The notes under the pieces: model-generated
The model's input: the letters and a program-made list of their open reading frames with translations, nothing else
The model's database searches: none
What the model was told of the DNA's origin: nothing
Shown: positions 54,871 to 63,873 of the stretch, piece after piece
Numbering within the stretch: position 1 is the stretch's first letter
How the letters are laid out: every line of letters begins with the position of its first letter
Made by a program: the position numbers and the translations under genes
Assembly (NCBI GenBank): GCA_008107755.1
Contig: VIRH01000085.1
Span: 180,484 to 244,483 of the forward strand
Length of the DNA stretch: 64,000 bases
Direction: 5' to 3'
Source: Rhodobacterales bacterium
Lineage (GTDB): Bacteria > Pseudomonadota > Alphaproteobacteria > Rhizobiales > Stappiaceae

Positions 54871-55302
54871 ATGACGACTTCGATCGACGATATCCTCGAG
54901 ACATTCGAATTTCTGGACGATTGGGAAGATCGTTACAAATATCTGATCGATCTCGGCCGTGAATTGCCGGATCTTCTTGACGACCAGCGGACCGAGGACA
55001 ACAAGGTCCGCGGCTGCGTCTCCCAGGTCTGGCTGATCACGTCGGTGGAAAAGGGCAGCGACGGTGAGCCGGTCCTTACCTTCAGGGGCGACAGCGACGC
55101 GTTGATCGTGCAGGGGCTGGTCGCCGTGGTCACCGCACTCTTCAACGGCAAGTCCGCGACCACAATCCTGGATACGGATGTGGAGAGCATCTTTGCGCAA
55201 TTGGGCCTGCAAGAGCACCTGACGCCGCAGCGCTCCAACGGCCTGCGGTCGATGGTCGGCCGCATTCGCACCGACGCTCAGTCTGCCCTCAACGACGCCT
55301 GA
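54871..55302 (+). CDS. sufE: SufE family sulfur-transfer protein
   Basis: A 143-residue protein. IDDILETFEFLDDWEDRYKYLIDLG opens the SufE fold and C49 in NKVRGCVSQVW is the persulfide-accepting cysteine. It accepts sulfur from the cysteine desulfurase SufS for iron-sulfur cluster assembly. No suf operon adjoins it. An additional region, 54661-54870, has no gene. Confidence 0.94.
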   Translation: MTTSIDDILETFEFLDDWEDRYKYLIDLGRELPDLLDDQRTEDNKVRGCVSQVWLITSVEKGSDGEPVLTFRGDSDALIVQGLVAVVTALFNGKSATTILDTDVESIFAQLGLQEHLTPQRSNGLRSMVGRIRTDAQSALNDA

Positions 55303-55723
55303 CGCTCGGCCTCCGGTCGACCCGATACGCCTTCCTCACACAAGCTCTGGATTCGCCCGCATTTCGGCGGCACCAGTCTGGCTGACAGAATATGGGTAAC
55401 CCTGCCCACCATGAGGGCGTGGGCGAGATTGACTGCTCTTGCGCCATTCTCCCCCGCCCCGACTCAACCGGTTTTCTCAACCGGCGACACCCTGCTATCT
55501 GAGCGGTTGAACGGAACCGGAGCACGCGCCTCCAGACGCGAGCGACCGAAGAGCCGGGAATATGTTTACGATCGTCCTCTTCCCTGCCCGACAGAGACCT
55601 GTGCCTCGAGAAAACGAACGCTGACGCGAGACCAAATCGAGGCCACGCTGTCTGAGGTGTTGGTGCGACCGCTACCCGCTCGCCGAAAACCCCGCACCTG
55701 TCGCCTTCCTGGATCGCCCACAC
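55303..55723. other. GC-rich gap without a convincing gene
   Basis: About 420 bp. Open frames on both strands here (for example 55289-55741 minus and 55411-55953 plus) are rich in Arg, Pro and Ser, match no domain and overlap each other, so I treat them as chance frames. No repeat or hairpin stands out. Confidence 0.5.
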
Positions 55724-55752
55724 AAAAAAGGAGCCGCCCACCGGACAGCTCC
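55724..55752 (-). terminator. Terminator of the mucR gene
   Basis: On the minus strand GGAGC at 55752-55748 pairs with GCTCC at 55734-55730, followed by TTTTTT (55729-55724). It lies about 30 bp after the mucR-type stop. Confidence 0.7.
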
Positions 55753-55780
55753 CATTGTTCTTGCGGAATGAAGTGTCCGC

Positions 55781-56197
55781 TTACTTGGAGCGCTTGCGCT
55801 GCTGGCCCAGACCCATCTTCTTGGCAAGCTCAGAGCGCGCTGCAGCGTAGTTCGGAGCGACCATCGGGTAGTCTGCGCCGAGGTCCCACTTCTCCCGGTA
55901 TTCTTCCGGGGTCATGTTGTAATGGGTGCGCAGGTGGCGCTTCAGCGACTTGAACTTCTTGCCGTCTTCCAGACAGATGATGTAGTCCGGCATGACCGAC
56001 TTCTTGACCGGTACGGCAGGCTTCAGAGGCTCCGGCTCCGGCTCGCTGGACGAAGTCGCCGTCTTCTGCAAGGCGTTGTGCACCTCGTTAATAAGGCCCG
56101 GCAAATCTGTTGAAGCGACCGTGTTGTTGCTCACATATGCAGCAACAATGTCTGCCGTAAGATCAATCAAATTTGCATCCACCGGACTGTCAGTCAT
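55781..56197 (-). CDS. mucR: MucR/Ros family zinc-finger regulator
   Basis: A 138-residue regulator. N-terminal half is the oligomerisation part ([14 protein letters not shown]); the C-terminal zinc finger is I-C75[13 protein letters not shown]88LRTH92, with Asp78 in the place of the second Cys as in other MucR/Ros proteins. [13 protein letters not shown] follows. MucR silences AT-rich promoters and controls exopolysaccharide, motility and cell cycle genes. Expected to regulate itself; the AT-rich region upstream is a likely site. Confidence 0.95.
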   Translation of the reverse strand: MTDSPVDANLIDLTADIVAAYVSNNTVASTDLPGLINEVHNALQKTATSSSEPEPEPLKPAVPVKKSVMPDYIICLEDGKKFKSLKRHLRTHYNMTPEEYREKWDLGADYPMVAPNYAAARSELAKKMGLGQQRKRSK

Positions 56198-56517
56198 TTT
56201 TCACCCGTTCTCTACTGAAACCGAAAATTGTTGCGGTCTTTACCTGCCGCTAATTTAGGCCAAAGGGACTATGAAAAATCCGATACTTTCAGCCCTAGAA
56301 ATCAAAACTGATTCTACTTAGCAGGTGAGCGTCTCTGCCCTTATATAGGCGGATATCAAATGAGACAACCCACCATTTAAATAAAAAAAGACGCAGGTCA
56401 ACAAAAATAAAAATCTATAAATGCAGTCTATTTCGCATACATTGAAAAACCAAAAGAATGAGAAGTATTGAAAGAAGCCCGGACTTCACCAAATTGGTTG
56501 AAATTCGCCACCGGGCT
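56198..56517. promoter_or_regulatory. AT-rich region upstream of mucR
   Basis: About 320 bp between mucR and the end of mrpG. The stretch 56330-56460 is strongly AT-rich with A/T runs (AAATAAAAAAAGACGC, AAAAATAAAAATCTATAAAT), the sort of DNA MucR prefers. mrpG ends at 56518 and any Mrp terminator must also be here; I see no clean hairpin. Confidence 0.5.
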
Positions 56518-56868
56518 TCATCCCTTGGACTTGATCGTTTCGGCAAGGGCGTCATGCTTGGTATCAGCGCAAGGGCGATACCCAGCCGCATAGGCAGCTT
56601 TCGCCAACAAATGAGCCGAAATTGGGGCTGTGAGCAGGAAAAACACGATTCCAGCCAGCGCACGCGTCACGATGGCCAGATCGGTCGCATCGATGGCGAG
56701 CGCCAGCAGCATGACACCGGAGCCAAGCGTGCCGGCCTTGGAGGCCGCATGCATGCGCATGTAGACGTCCTTCAGCCGGATCAGGCCAATGGATGCGACG
56801 AGCGCGAACAGAGCGCCGATCACGAGCAGGATGCCTGTGACAATTTCAATGAGGGCCATCACCATCAC
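56518..56868 (-). CDS. mrpG: Na+/H+ antiporter subunit MrpG
   Basis: A 116-residue protein with three membrane helices: [35 protein letters not shown] and [28 protein letters not shown] is the family signature. Last gene of the mrp operon; starts in a four-base overlap with mrpF. Confidence 0.93.
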   Translation of the reverse strand: MMVMALIEIVTGILLVIGALFALVASIGLIRLKDVYMRMHAASKAGTLGSGVMLLALAIDATDLAIVTRALAGIVFFLLTAPISAHLLAKAAYAAGYRPCADTKHDALAETIKSKG

Positions 56869-57221
56869 TCACCCGCCTCTCTGCGTTTGATGCTTTCCTC
56901 GACCTCGATCACGATCGTCTTGTCACCCGCGATGCCGCGGTTCAGGACGAAGCGTGCAAAGGCCACCGTGGCCAGAAAGCCGACGAGACCCAGCGTGATC
57001 GCGATGTCGATGTAAAGATAGAACCCGGTAAGGACGCCGATGGCAGCAATGAAGCCGATTCCGACGGCGACCAGCATATCGAGCGCCACCACCCGATCCG
57101 GAAGACTTGGGCCCTGTATGATCCGTACCACGATGATCACGAAGGATACGGTCAGCAGCGCCAGCGCAATACTGACGGATACTGTGAGAAACTGCGATGC
57201 GAACGTGCTGAACGCGGTCAT
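56865..57221 (-). CDS. mrpF: Na+/H+ antiporter subunit MrpF
   Basis: A 118-residue three-helix membrane protein. [19 protein letters not shown] is the MrpF signature. It overlaps mrpE upstream and mrpG downstream by four bases each. Related to a bile acid efflux group in other bacteria; here part of the complete Mrp complex. Confidence 0.94.
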   Translation of the reverse strand: MTAFSTFASQFLTVSVSIALALLTVSFVIIVVRIIQGPSLPDRVVALDMLVAVGIGFIAAIGVLTGFYLYIDIAITLGLVGFLATVAFARFVLNRGIAGDKTIVIEVEESIKRREAGE

Positions 57222-57694
57222 CTGAACACCTCCAGGATTTTTCGCTCGAAACCATTCTTGATGTCGTCGATCGTCGCCTGCGGATCGGGCACGTCAATGC
57301 AGTGGACATAAAGCGTCTTGCGGTCTTCGGAGACGTCCACCGACAGCGTTCCAGGTGTCAGGGTGATGAGATTGGCGAGCATCGTGATCTCGAAATCCCG
57401 GTCCACTGTCAGCGGAAAGGCAATGATGCCGGGCTGAAGCTCAATCTTGGGCTGCAGAACGATCATGGCAACGCGCCAGGCCGAGAGCACCAGTTCGTAG
57501 ACGAACAGCACCGCCAGCCCGAAAACCTTGCTGATCCGCTTGAAGTACGCCGACGTGCCGACCTGCTCTCGGATCAGGAACAATACGCCGAAACCGAGCA
57601 CGAACCCGAAGGCGAGATTGATTTCGCTGAAGTTGCCGGTGACAGCGCCCCAGGCGAGCGCCATCAGAATGTTGATGAGAAAAAGACCCGTCAT
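57218..57694 (-). CDS. mrpE: Na+/H+ antiporter subunit MrpE
   Basis: A 158-residue protein: [16 protein letters not shown] at the N-terminus, [17 protein letters not shown] and then [23 protein letters not shown], the conserved MrpE cytoplasmic domain. Overlaps mrpD and mrpF. Confidence 0.95.
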   Translation of the reverse strand: MTGLFLINILMALAWGAVTGNFSEINLAFGFVLGFGVLFLIREQVGTSAYFKRISKVFGLAVLFVYELVLSAWRVAMIVLQPKIELQPGIIAFPLTVDRDFEITMLANLITLTPGTLSVDVSEDRKTLYVHCIDVPDPQATIDDIKNGFERKILEVFR

Positions 57695-59283
57695 CCCTGC
57701 TCTCCAAAGACGGAACGCAGATAGCCGAGCGGTTCGACGACACCGCTTGCCCCTTGCGTTGATAGCTCAAGCATCCACTCCGGCTGTAGCCCGAAGTAGA
57801 TGACGAGGGCGGTCAGAATGCCAAGCGGCACCCAGATTGCACCGCCTGCCAGCGATGCACTGCCTTCCGTGGCCGTTGCCGTGGCCAATTCGCCGTCCGG
57901 CGTGCCTTCCGGTCCGCCGCGCCAGAATGCGAAGATCCAGACCCGCCCCATCGCCAGCGTCGTGAGGAAGCCGCTGAGGAGGATCGCCGCGGCAAGCCAG
58001 GCCCGCCCGTCGGCGAAAGCAGCATCGACCAGAATGATCTTCGGCCAGAAACCGGAAAAGGGCGGCAGACCGGAGACGGCAAATGCCAGCACCAGGAACA
58101 CGGCCGCGAACGCCGCGTTCTTGTTGTAGAGACCGCCGAGCTTGCGCAGGTCGTAGGATCCGCCGATCAGCTTCATGACGCCGGCAGCCATGTAGAGCGC
58201 CGTCATCACGATGATCGAATGCACCGCGTAAAAGACCGCGCCGGACACCGCAAGCGTCGAACCGACAGCGACGCCGGCCAGCATTGCGCCGATACCTGCG
58301 ATCACGACATAGCCGAGCAGCCTGCGGACCTCGCTTTGTGCCAACGCCCCGATGGCGCCGGTCATCAGAGTTGCAATGGCCACAAGCGCGATGACATCTG
58401 CCATATAGGCGCGAGACTCCGGCAGGATGAGAACGAAGACGCGGATCAGCGCATAGACACCGACCTTGGTCAGAAGACCAGCAAACACTGCGGATACGAC
58501 CACATTCGGCGTGTGATAGGAGGCGGGCAGCCAGAAATTGACCGGAAAAGCGGCCGCTTTCATGGCAAAGGCTAGGAAGTAGAGCGCTGCGACGGTTGCA
58601 AGCGTGCCGGTGGCCGCTCCCTCAAGAGCAGCTGCCTTCATGGCGATATCAGCCATGTTGAGCGTGCCGAAAATGCCGTAGAGCAAACCAGTCGCGATCA
58701 GGAAGAGGTTCGTCCCGATCAGGTTCAGAACCCCGTATTTGACCGCCCCGTCGAGCTGGATGCGGTCATTGCCAAGGATCAGCAGTCCGTAGGACGAAAT
58801 CAGCAGCACCTCGAACCAGACGTAGAGGTTGAAGATGTCACCGGTCAGAAACGCACCGCAAACGCCGGTCATCAGAAGCAGGAGGAACGGGTAGAAGCCA
58901 TATCGCCGTCCGGTGGCATCCACGGTCGCCGACCCGAAGATCCCAGCACAGAACGCAACGATCGACGCGATCAGTGACAGTGTCGCGCCAAGGGTGTCCA
59001 CTGTGAAGGCGATCCCGAACGGCGGTAGCCAGTTGCCCATGACCATGGTGATGATGCCGTGGTCGAGGACCCGGGCAAGCAGCGCCAGATTGGCCAGGAC
59101 CAACAGGCCGAGAAAGGCATTGCCCAGCTTGGGCTGCAGCGATGTGTGCTTGCGCAGCATGAGGCAGAGCGAGCCGCCGAGGATCGTGATCAGCGACGGC
59201 GCGACCACCAGCCAGTCAGCAGCCGCGACATGCGCGGTGATCATGGCCTGGGACAGATCGACGGTAACGGAAGAACCGGCCAT
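57691..59283 (-). CDS. mrpD: Na+/H+ antiporter subunit MrpD
   Basis: A 530-residue antiporter-type subunit, homologous to NuoM/N of complex I, with about 14 helices. The key Glu in LYVWFEVLLISSYGLLI and Lys in FAMKAAAFPVNFWLP are present, needed for proton movement. It starts five bases after mrpC and overlaps mrpE by four. Confidence 0.96.
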   Translation of the reverse strand: MAGSSVTVDLSQAMITAHVAAADWLVVAPSLITILGGSLCLMLRKHTSLQPKLGNAFLGLLVLANLALLARVLDHGIITMVMGNWLPPFGIAFTVDTLGATLSLIASIVAFCAGIFGSATVDATGRRYGFYPFLLLLMTGVCGAFLTGDIFNLYVWFEVLLISSYGLLILGNDRIQLDGAVKYGVLNLIGTNLFLIATGLLYGIFGTLNMADIAMKAAALEGAATGTLATVAALYFLAFAMKAAAFPVNFWLPASYHTPNVVVSAVFAGLLTKVGVYALIRVFVLILPESRAYMADVIALVAIATLMTGAIGALAQSEVRRLLGYVVIAGIGAMLAGVAVGSTLAVSGAVFYAVHSIIVMTALYMAAGVMKLIGGSYDLRKLGGLYNKNAAFAAVFLVLAFAVSGLPPFSGFWPKIILVDAAFADGRAWLAAAILLSGFLTTLAMGRVWIFAFWRGGPEGTPDGELATATATEGSASLAGGAIWVPLGILTALVIYFGLQPEWMLELSTQGASGVVEPLGYLRSVFGEQG

Positions 59284-59288
59284 TGAGC

Positions 59289-59666
59289 TTAGTATCCTTG
59301 CGGCGGAGTTTGGTCGTCTTCAGGCTCGGCGACGCGCATCGTGTTGACGCCGTCCGTGCCGAGTTCCTGGTAAGCCCTGAAGGCCAGCACCAGGAGGAAT
59401 GCGAAGAATGAGAAGGAGATCACGATCGCGGTCAGCACCAGAGCCTGCGGCAGCGGGTTGGCGGTCTGGATCGCAGGCGTGTAGAGCTCTTCGGGGATCA
59501 GCGGCGGAACTTCGCGCGTTAGACGTCCGTTGGTGAAGATGAGCATGTTGACCGCGTTCCCGAGGATGGCGATTCCCAGAAGCATGCGCACAAGCTGTTT
59601 GGACAGCATCAGGTAGACGGCCACGGAAAAGAACAGGCCGATGAGGATGACAACGCCGCTTTCCAT
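59289..59666 (-). CDS. mrpC: Na+/H+ antiporter subunit MrpC
   Basis: A 125-residue NuoK-like subunit with three helices: VVILIGLFFSVAVYLML, MLLGIAILGNAVNMLIF and ALVLTAIVISFSFFAFLLVL. The third helix motif ALVLTAIVI is diagnostic. It shares one base with the mrpB stop. Confidence 0.95.
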   Translation of the reverse strand: MESGVVILIGLFFSVAVYLMLSKQLVRMLLGIAILGNAVNMLIFTNGRLTREVPPLIPEELYTPAIQTANPLPQALVLTAIVISFSFFAFLLVLAFRAYQELGTDGVNTMRVAEPEDDQTPPQGY

Positions 59667-60085
59667 CAGTCTGACTCCCTTTCTTCAAGCGCAAGTGCAA
59701 TCGAGCCGATCGCACCGACGACCACGAGATAGACGCCGATGTCGAAGACCATGGGGGTCGACAGGGCAATTTCGACACCGAAGAAATCGAAGATCAGCCA
59801 CTGGCTGGTCATGAAGGTCTGCCCCTTGAAGATCGACAGCACGCCGGCAAGCGCCGCCATGAAGAGCCCGAACCCCGCAACCGCCATCGGATGGAAGTAG
59901 ATGGCCCTGCGCACGGAGGCGACCCCGCAGGCGATACCGAAGATCGCGAACGCCGACGCTGCGATCAGCCCGCCGATGAAGCCCCCGCCGGGCTCGTTGT
60001 GCCCGCGCAGCAGTACGAAGATGGAAAACAGGACCATCAGCGCAGAAAGGTAGGGCGCGATGGTGCGGAAGATGATCGTACGCAT
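59666..60085 (-). CDS. mrpB: Na+/H+ antiporter subunit MrpB
   Basis: A 139-residue four-helix protein: IFRTIAPYLSALMVLFSIF, HNEPGGGFIGGLIAASAFAI is the MrpB signature, then FDIGVYLVVVGAIG. Separate from MrpA, unlike fused forms. Starts overlapping mrpA. Confidence 0.95.
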   Translation of the reverse strand: MRTIIFRTIAPYLSALMVLFSIFVLLRGHNEPGGGFIGGLIAASAFAIFGIACGVASVRRAIYFHPMAVAGFGLFMAALAGVLSIFKGQTFMTSQWLIFDFFGVEIALSTPMVFDIGVYLVVVGAIGSIALALEERESD

Positions 60086-62469
60086 CAGTGAGCCTCCTCT
60101 GCGATCGGTTTGGCCGGCTTGGTCGGCGGCGTCTCGATAGGCTTGTCAGGCCTTGTCCTGACCCGGATGAGCGCCAGCACGCACAGCCCGGCCAGCACCA
60201 CCACTGCGATTTCGCCGAGCGTATCGAACCCGCGGAAGTCCACGATGATGACGTTCACGATATTGCGGCCGTGGGCAATTGTCCGGCTGTATTGTGCGAA
60301 GAAGTCGGACAAGCGGGTGTCGAACGGCGCCTGCGTGATCGCCAGAAGCGTCAGGGTCAGCCCCAGCCCCACCGCGCCGGCGATGATACCGGTGAAGATT
60401 GCAGCGCCTTTCGGGCGATGATCGCTCGGCAGGAGGTTGAGCCGGGTCATCACGAGGGCAAGGATGACCACCGACAGCGTTTCCACCATGAACTGGGTAA
60501 AGGAAAGATCCGGTGCCCCGAACATCATGAAGATAAGTGCAACCGCAAACCCCTGGATGCCGAGCGAGACAATCGCGGTAAGGCGTGTGTCTGCCACCAG
60601 AACGGCGAAGAGCCCGATCGCGGCGATGAACAGGATACCCCATTCATAGAAGCGGTAATCCGGAAGCGACGGCATGGCGGGAAGCCCGCCTGTTAGGAAA
60701 CCGGGAAGCAGGACCGCGATGCCGGTGAAGATGAAGGTCAGAACCATGTAGGTCTGCATCTTGCCGTTCTGGGCAAACCGCGTGAACCGGCCTGAGCCTG
60801 CCACGATGCCGGCTACCGCCTGATCGAAGCCCTTGTCCGGGCCCCATCCGATGGACGTCAGCACGGACCCGACAACCGCGCGCAGCCGGTCTATCTGGGT
60901 GAAGCACACGATGCCCAGACCGATGGTGATCAGAGACAGGATAAGCGGCGCGTTGATCGCGGTCGGCCACAGGTGCAGATCCACCTCTGTTTGCACGCCC
61001 ATCAGCGACGACAATGTCGGCCCGACGAACAGTTCGCCGGTGGTGTGGGCGATCAGGGCGAGCCCCAGGCCGGTCACGGAAAGAAACACGGGGCCGGCAA
61101 AGAGGAGGACCGGTCCTTCGTGCGCATGCTTTGGCGTTTCGACCTTCGGCCCCATGAAGGGCTTGATGGCGACCGCAGCGGCAATCACCAGCATCAGCGC
61201 ATTGCCGACAACGGCGGTGATCGTGACCGGAATGCCAAGCTCCAACCAGCCCCAGGTGCCGTAATAGAGCACTTCCTTGGCAACGAAACCGATGAAGGGC
61301 GGCAGGCCGGCCATGGAGAGCGCGGCAAGACATGCGGCTGCGAAGGTGATGGGCATCGCTGAGCGCAGACCACCGAGCTTCGTGATATCGCGCGTCCCGG
61401 CCTCGTGATCGATCGTCCCCGCCACCATGAAGAGCGCACCCTTGAAGAGCGAATGCGCCAGCAGATAGAGAACTGCGCCTTCAAGAGCCTTTTCATGGCT
61501 CGTGCCGGTGAGCATCACCAGAAGGCCGAGAGAGGCAACGGTCGTATAGGCCAGCATCAGCTTCAGATCGGTCTGGCGAACGGCGAGCAACGTGCCGATG
61601 ATCAGGGTCACACCGCCGAAGAGCGGCAGCACGGTGGTCCAGAGCGTGGTGTCGCCCAGCAGCGGATGCATGCGCATCAACAGATAGACACCCGCCTTGA
61701 CCATGGTCGCGGAGTGAAGATAGGCGGACACCGGCGTCGGGGCTTCCATGGCGTTCGGAAGCCAGAAATGGAACGGAAACTGCGCCGACTTGGTGAAGGC
61801 ACCGCCGAGCACCAGAATGAAGATCGGCAGATAAAGGCCGGTATCCTTGATGATGTCGGGCGATGCCAGCAGCACGGACATCTCGATTTCGCCGGTAGCC
61901 GAAATGATCAGAATGAACCCGGCCAGAAGTGCCAGCCCGCCACCGCCGGTCACCACAAGCGCCTGAAGGGCCGCCCGGCGCGACGCCGCGCGCAGGCTGT
62001 CGAAACCGATCAGAAGGAACGACGTGATCGAAGTCAGCTCCCAGAAAATGAACAGGGAAATCAGGTTGTTGCCCAGCACCAGCCCGAGCATTGCCCCCAT
62101 GAACATGAACAAGAACGAGAAGAACCGCCCTTGCTGTGGATGCCCCTTCAGGTATCCGCCGGCATAAAGGATGATGAACGTCCCGATTCCGGAGATCAGC
62201 AGCGCGAACAACGTCGACAGACCGTCGATATAGATCGAGAAATTGACCCCGTAGCTCGGTGCCCACGCCTTTGCGGCAACGAACGTCTCACCGTGAGAGA
62301 CAGGACCGATGAACCCGGTGAAATGCAGAAAGATCAACGCCGGCACCAGCGCCAGCGGCCAGGCGGCATTGTGCTTCAACCAGCGCGTGGCGAAGGGGGC
62401 AACCACAGCCGCCGCAAAGGGGGCCAGAACGGCATAAAGGGTGGTGTCGTCGATCAATGCTGGCGTCAT
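60085..62469 (-). CDS. mrpA: Na+/H+ antiporter subunit MrpA
   Basis: A 794-residue subunit, the largest in the complex, homologous to NuoL with about 20 helices. Active Glu in FIFWELTSITSFLLIGFD and Lys in FTKSAQFPFHFWLPNAMEAP are intact; the C-terminal part (from about residue 600) is the MrpA-specific NuoJ-like extension with FMMFGAPDLSFTQFMVETLS. First gene of the operon A-B-C-D-E-F-G. The complex exports Na+ against inward H+ and helps alkaline and salt tolerance. Confidence 0.96.
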   Translation of the reverse strand: MTPALIDDTTLYAVLAPFAAAVVAPFATRWLKHNAAWPLALVPALIFLHFTGFIGPVSHGETFVAAKAWAPSYGVNFSIYIDGLSTLFALLISGIGTFIILYAGGYLKGHPQQGRFFSFLFMFMGAMLGLVLGNNLISLFIFWELTSITSFLLIGFDSLRAASRRAALQALVVTGGGGLALLAGFILIISATGEIEMSVLLASPDIIKDTGLYLPIFILVLGGAFTKSAQFPFHFWLPNAMEAPTPVSAYLHSATMVKAGVYLLMRMHPLLGDTTLWTTVLPLFGGVTLIIGTLLAVRQTDLKLMLAYTTVASLGLLVMLTGTSHEKALEGAVLYLLAHSLFKGALFMVAGTIDHEAGTRDITKLGGLRSAMPITFAAACLAALSMAGLPPFIGFVAKEVLYYGTWGWLELGIPVTITAVVGNALMLVIAAAVAIKPFMGPKVETPKHAHEGPVLLFAGPVFLSVTGLGLALIAHTTGELFVGPTLSSLMGVQTEVDLHLWPTAINAPLILSLITIGLGIVCFTQIDRLRAVVGSVLTSIGWGPDKGFDQAVAGIVAGSGRFTRFAQNGKMQTYMVLTFIFTGIAVLLPGFLTGGLPAMPSLPDYRFYEWGILFIAAIGLFAVLVADTRLTAIVSLGIQGFAVALIFMMFGAPDLSFTQFMVETLSVVILALVMTRLNLLPSDHRPKGAAIFTGIIAGAVGLGLTLTLLAITQAPFDTRLSDFFAQYSRTIAHGRNIVNVIIVDFRGFDTLGEIAVVVLAGLCVLALIRVRTRPDKPIETPPTKPAKPIAEEAH

Positions 62470-62892
62470 GCTGATCTTTCGTCACGTCTGTTGCAACGGC
62501 TGGTGACGACCCACTCGAATCAACACCAGAATCCGGATGATAACGGTCTGTAATTTTCCAGACATGTCTTAGGGAAGTGATAAAGCGTCTTCAAGCACTT
62601 GTTGGACGCTTTTCCAACTTTTCAAGCGCTTCGAATACGCTGCAATCCCAAAGATGGCGATCAAGCTGCCGTAGAACGGACACATCACAAAGTCCAAATC
62701 TTCAGACCGGTAAGGAATTACATTGTCAGAAATAACTGGTCGCGCAGATTTTTTCTGCAATCGCCCGATTTATATCCCGCAGGTTCCCCACCAAGACAGT
62801 AATCCTCTTGATTTAAAAGCGTGAATGCCGTTCAGTTTCACAAAGGGCGTTTCCCAGAACACCGCCTGAAACTCCAACCGAGGCAGACGGCA
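62470..62892. promoter_or_regulatory. Divergent region between mrpA and the PAS-GGDEF gene
   Basis: About 420 bp carrying the mrp promoter and the promoter of the next gene. An imperfect hairpin spans 62593-62631, with GTTGGA (62601-62606) facing TCCAAC (62613-62618) and outer arms AAGC/GCTT. A 63-codon minus frame (62569-62760, TTG start) covers it; I do not call it as a gene because it has no ribosome site or known domain, though its codon pattern is not unreasonable. Confidence 0.45.
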
Positions 62893-63873
62893 ATGGAGAT
62901 GAAAGAGGACATTTTATCCGGTACGGACCTTCTCCGCCCGCAGAATATTGACTTTGAAACGCTTTTGAAACTGAGCGACAACGCGCTCTTTCTGCTCGCG
63001 ATGGACGGTACTGCGGCTTATATCTCGCCGGCTGCGGAACGGATGTTCGGCTGGAGTGCGGAAAAGCTGGCCGCGCAACTTGGCGAACTCGTCTATGTGG
63101 AAGCCGGCAACCAGGACGCCGTTCAGTTGCACACGATCCTGAGCGGCGCAGCAAGCGCCGACGCCTCCCTGCCCCAGAGCGATGTGCAATTGCGCTCCGC
63201 GTCCGGCCGTCTGGTCTGGGCCGAGGTCACGACTCATCTCCTGCGAGACCCGATGCGCCATCCCTATGCCTTCGCGGTCTATTTCCAGAACATTTCCAGA
63301 CGCAAGGAACTTGAATATCAGGTCGAAACGGCAACACAGACGGATGCGCTGACCGGACTTTTCAACCGCCGCGCCTTCGAGGAAGGCCTGAAACGGGAAT
63401 GGTCGATTGCCCTTCGCGAGAAGACCCATACCAGCCTGATCAAGGTCTCGCTCGATCGCTTCGAGGCGCTGGAAGACCATTTGGGCCAGGGCGCGGCCAG
63501 GGAATGCCTGACCAGGGTCGCCGGAACCCTTCAGGACACCGCACGCCGCCCCGCCGATATCGTCGCCCGTACCGCCTCTTCCGAATTTTCTATCCTGCTC
63601 CCGCGGACCCACGAACTCGGCTCCGAGACGATCAGTGCCTATATTCAAGTGGCGATACAGGACCTTGGCATTCTCAATCCCGAAAACTCGGCCGGGAACG
63701 GTCTGGTGACGGCTTCTGTGGGCGCAGCCTGTGCCGTCGCCGACAAGACCGTCGCATCGGACAGCCCCGAGATTCTTCTGTCGGCCGCCGAGGAATGTGT
63801 CTTTGAAGCCCGCCGCGAAGGTGGAAACCGGGTCAAGACCGTCATAAAACATCTCGGACAGCCTGCGGTATAA
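62893..63873 (+). CDS. PAS-GGDEF protein with degenerate active site
   Basis: A 326-residue cytoplasmic protein. A PAS domain (about residues 20-140: LSDNALFLLAMDGTAAYISPAAERMFGWS) is followed by a GGDEF domain (about 150-315: TDALTGLFNRRAFEEGLKRE). The signature loop is ASSEF at 228-232 instead of GGDEF, and SLDRFEALEDHLGQ replaces the usual DxDxFK; cyclase activity is therefore unlikely. It may bind GTP or act as a regulatory subunit. Start 62893 is taken for its GAGG upstream; GTG 62821 is an alternative. Confidence 0.82.
   Translation: MEMKEDILSGTDLLRPQNIDFETLLKLSDNALFLLAMDGTAAYISPAAERMFGWSAEKLAAQLGELVYVEAGNQDAVQLHTILSGAASADASLPQSDVQLRSASGRLVWAEVTTHLLRDPMRHPYAFAVYFQNISRRKELEYQVETATQTDALTGLFNRRAFEEGLKREWSIALREKTHTSLIKVSLDRFEALEDHLGQGAARECLTRVAGTLQDTARRPADIVARTASSEFSILLPRTHELGSETISAYIQVAIQDLGILNPENSAGNGLVTASVGAACAVADKTVASDSPEILLSAAEECVFEARREGGNRVKTVIKHLGQPAV

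Noticed and set aside
55289..55953. Overlapping open frames in the gap after sufE
   Set aside because: Arg/Pro/Ser-rich, no domain, and the plus frame overlaps mucR.
62569..62760. 63-codon minus frame before mrpA (TTG start)
   Set aside because: Possible but unsupported: weak start, no ribosome site, no family; left as unresolved.
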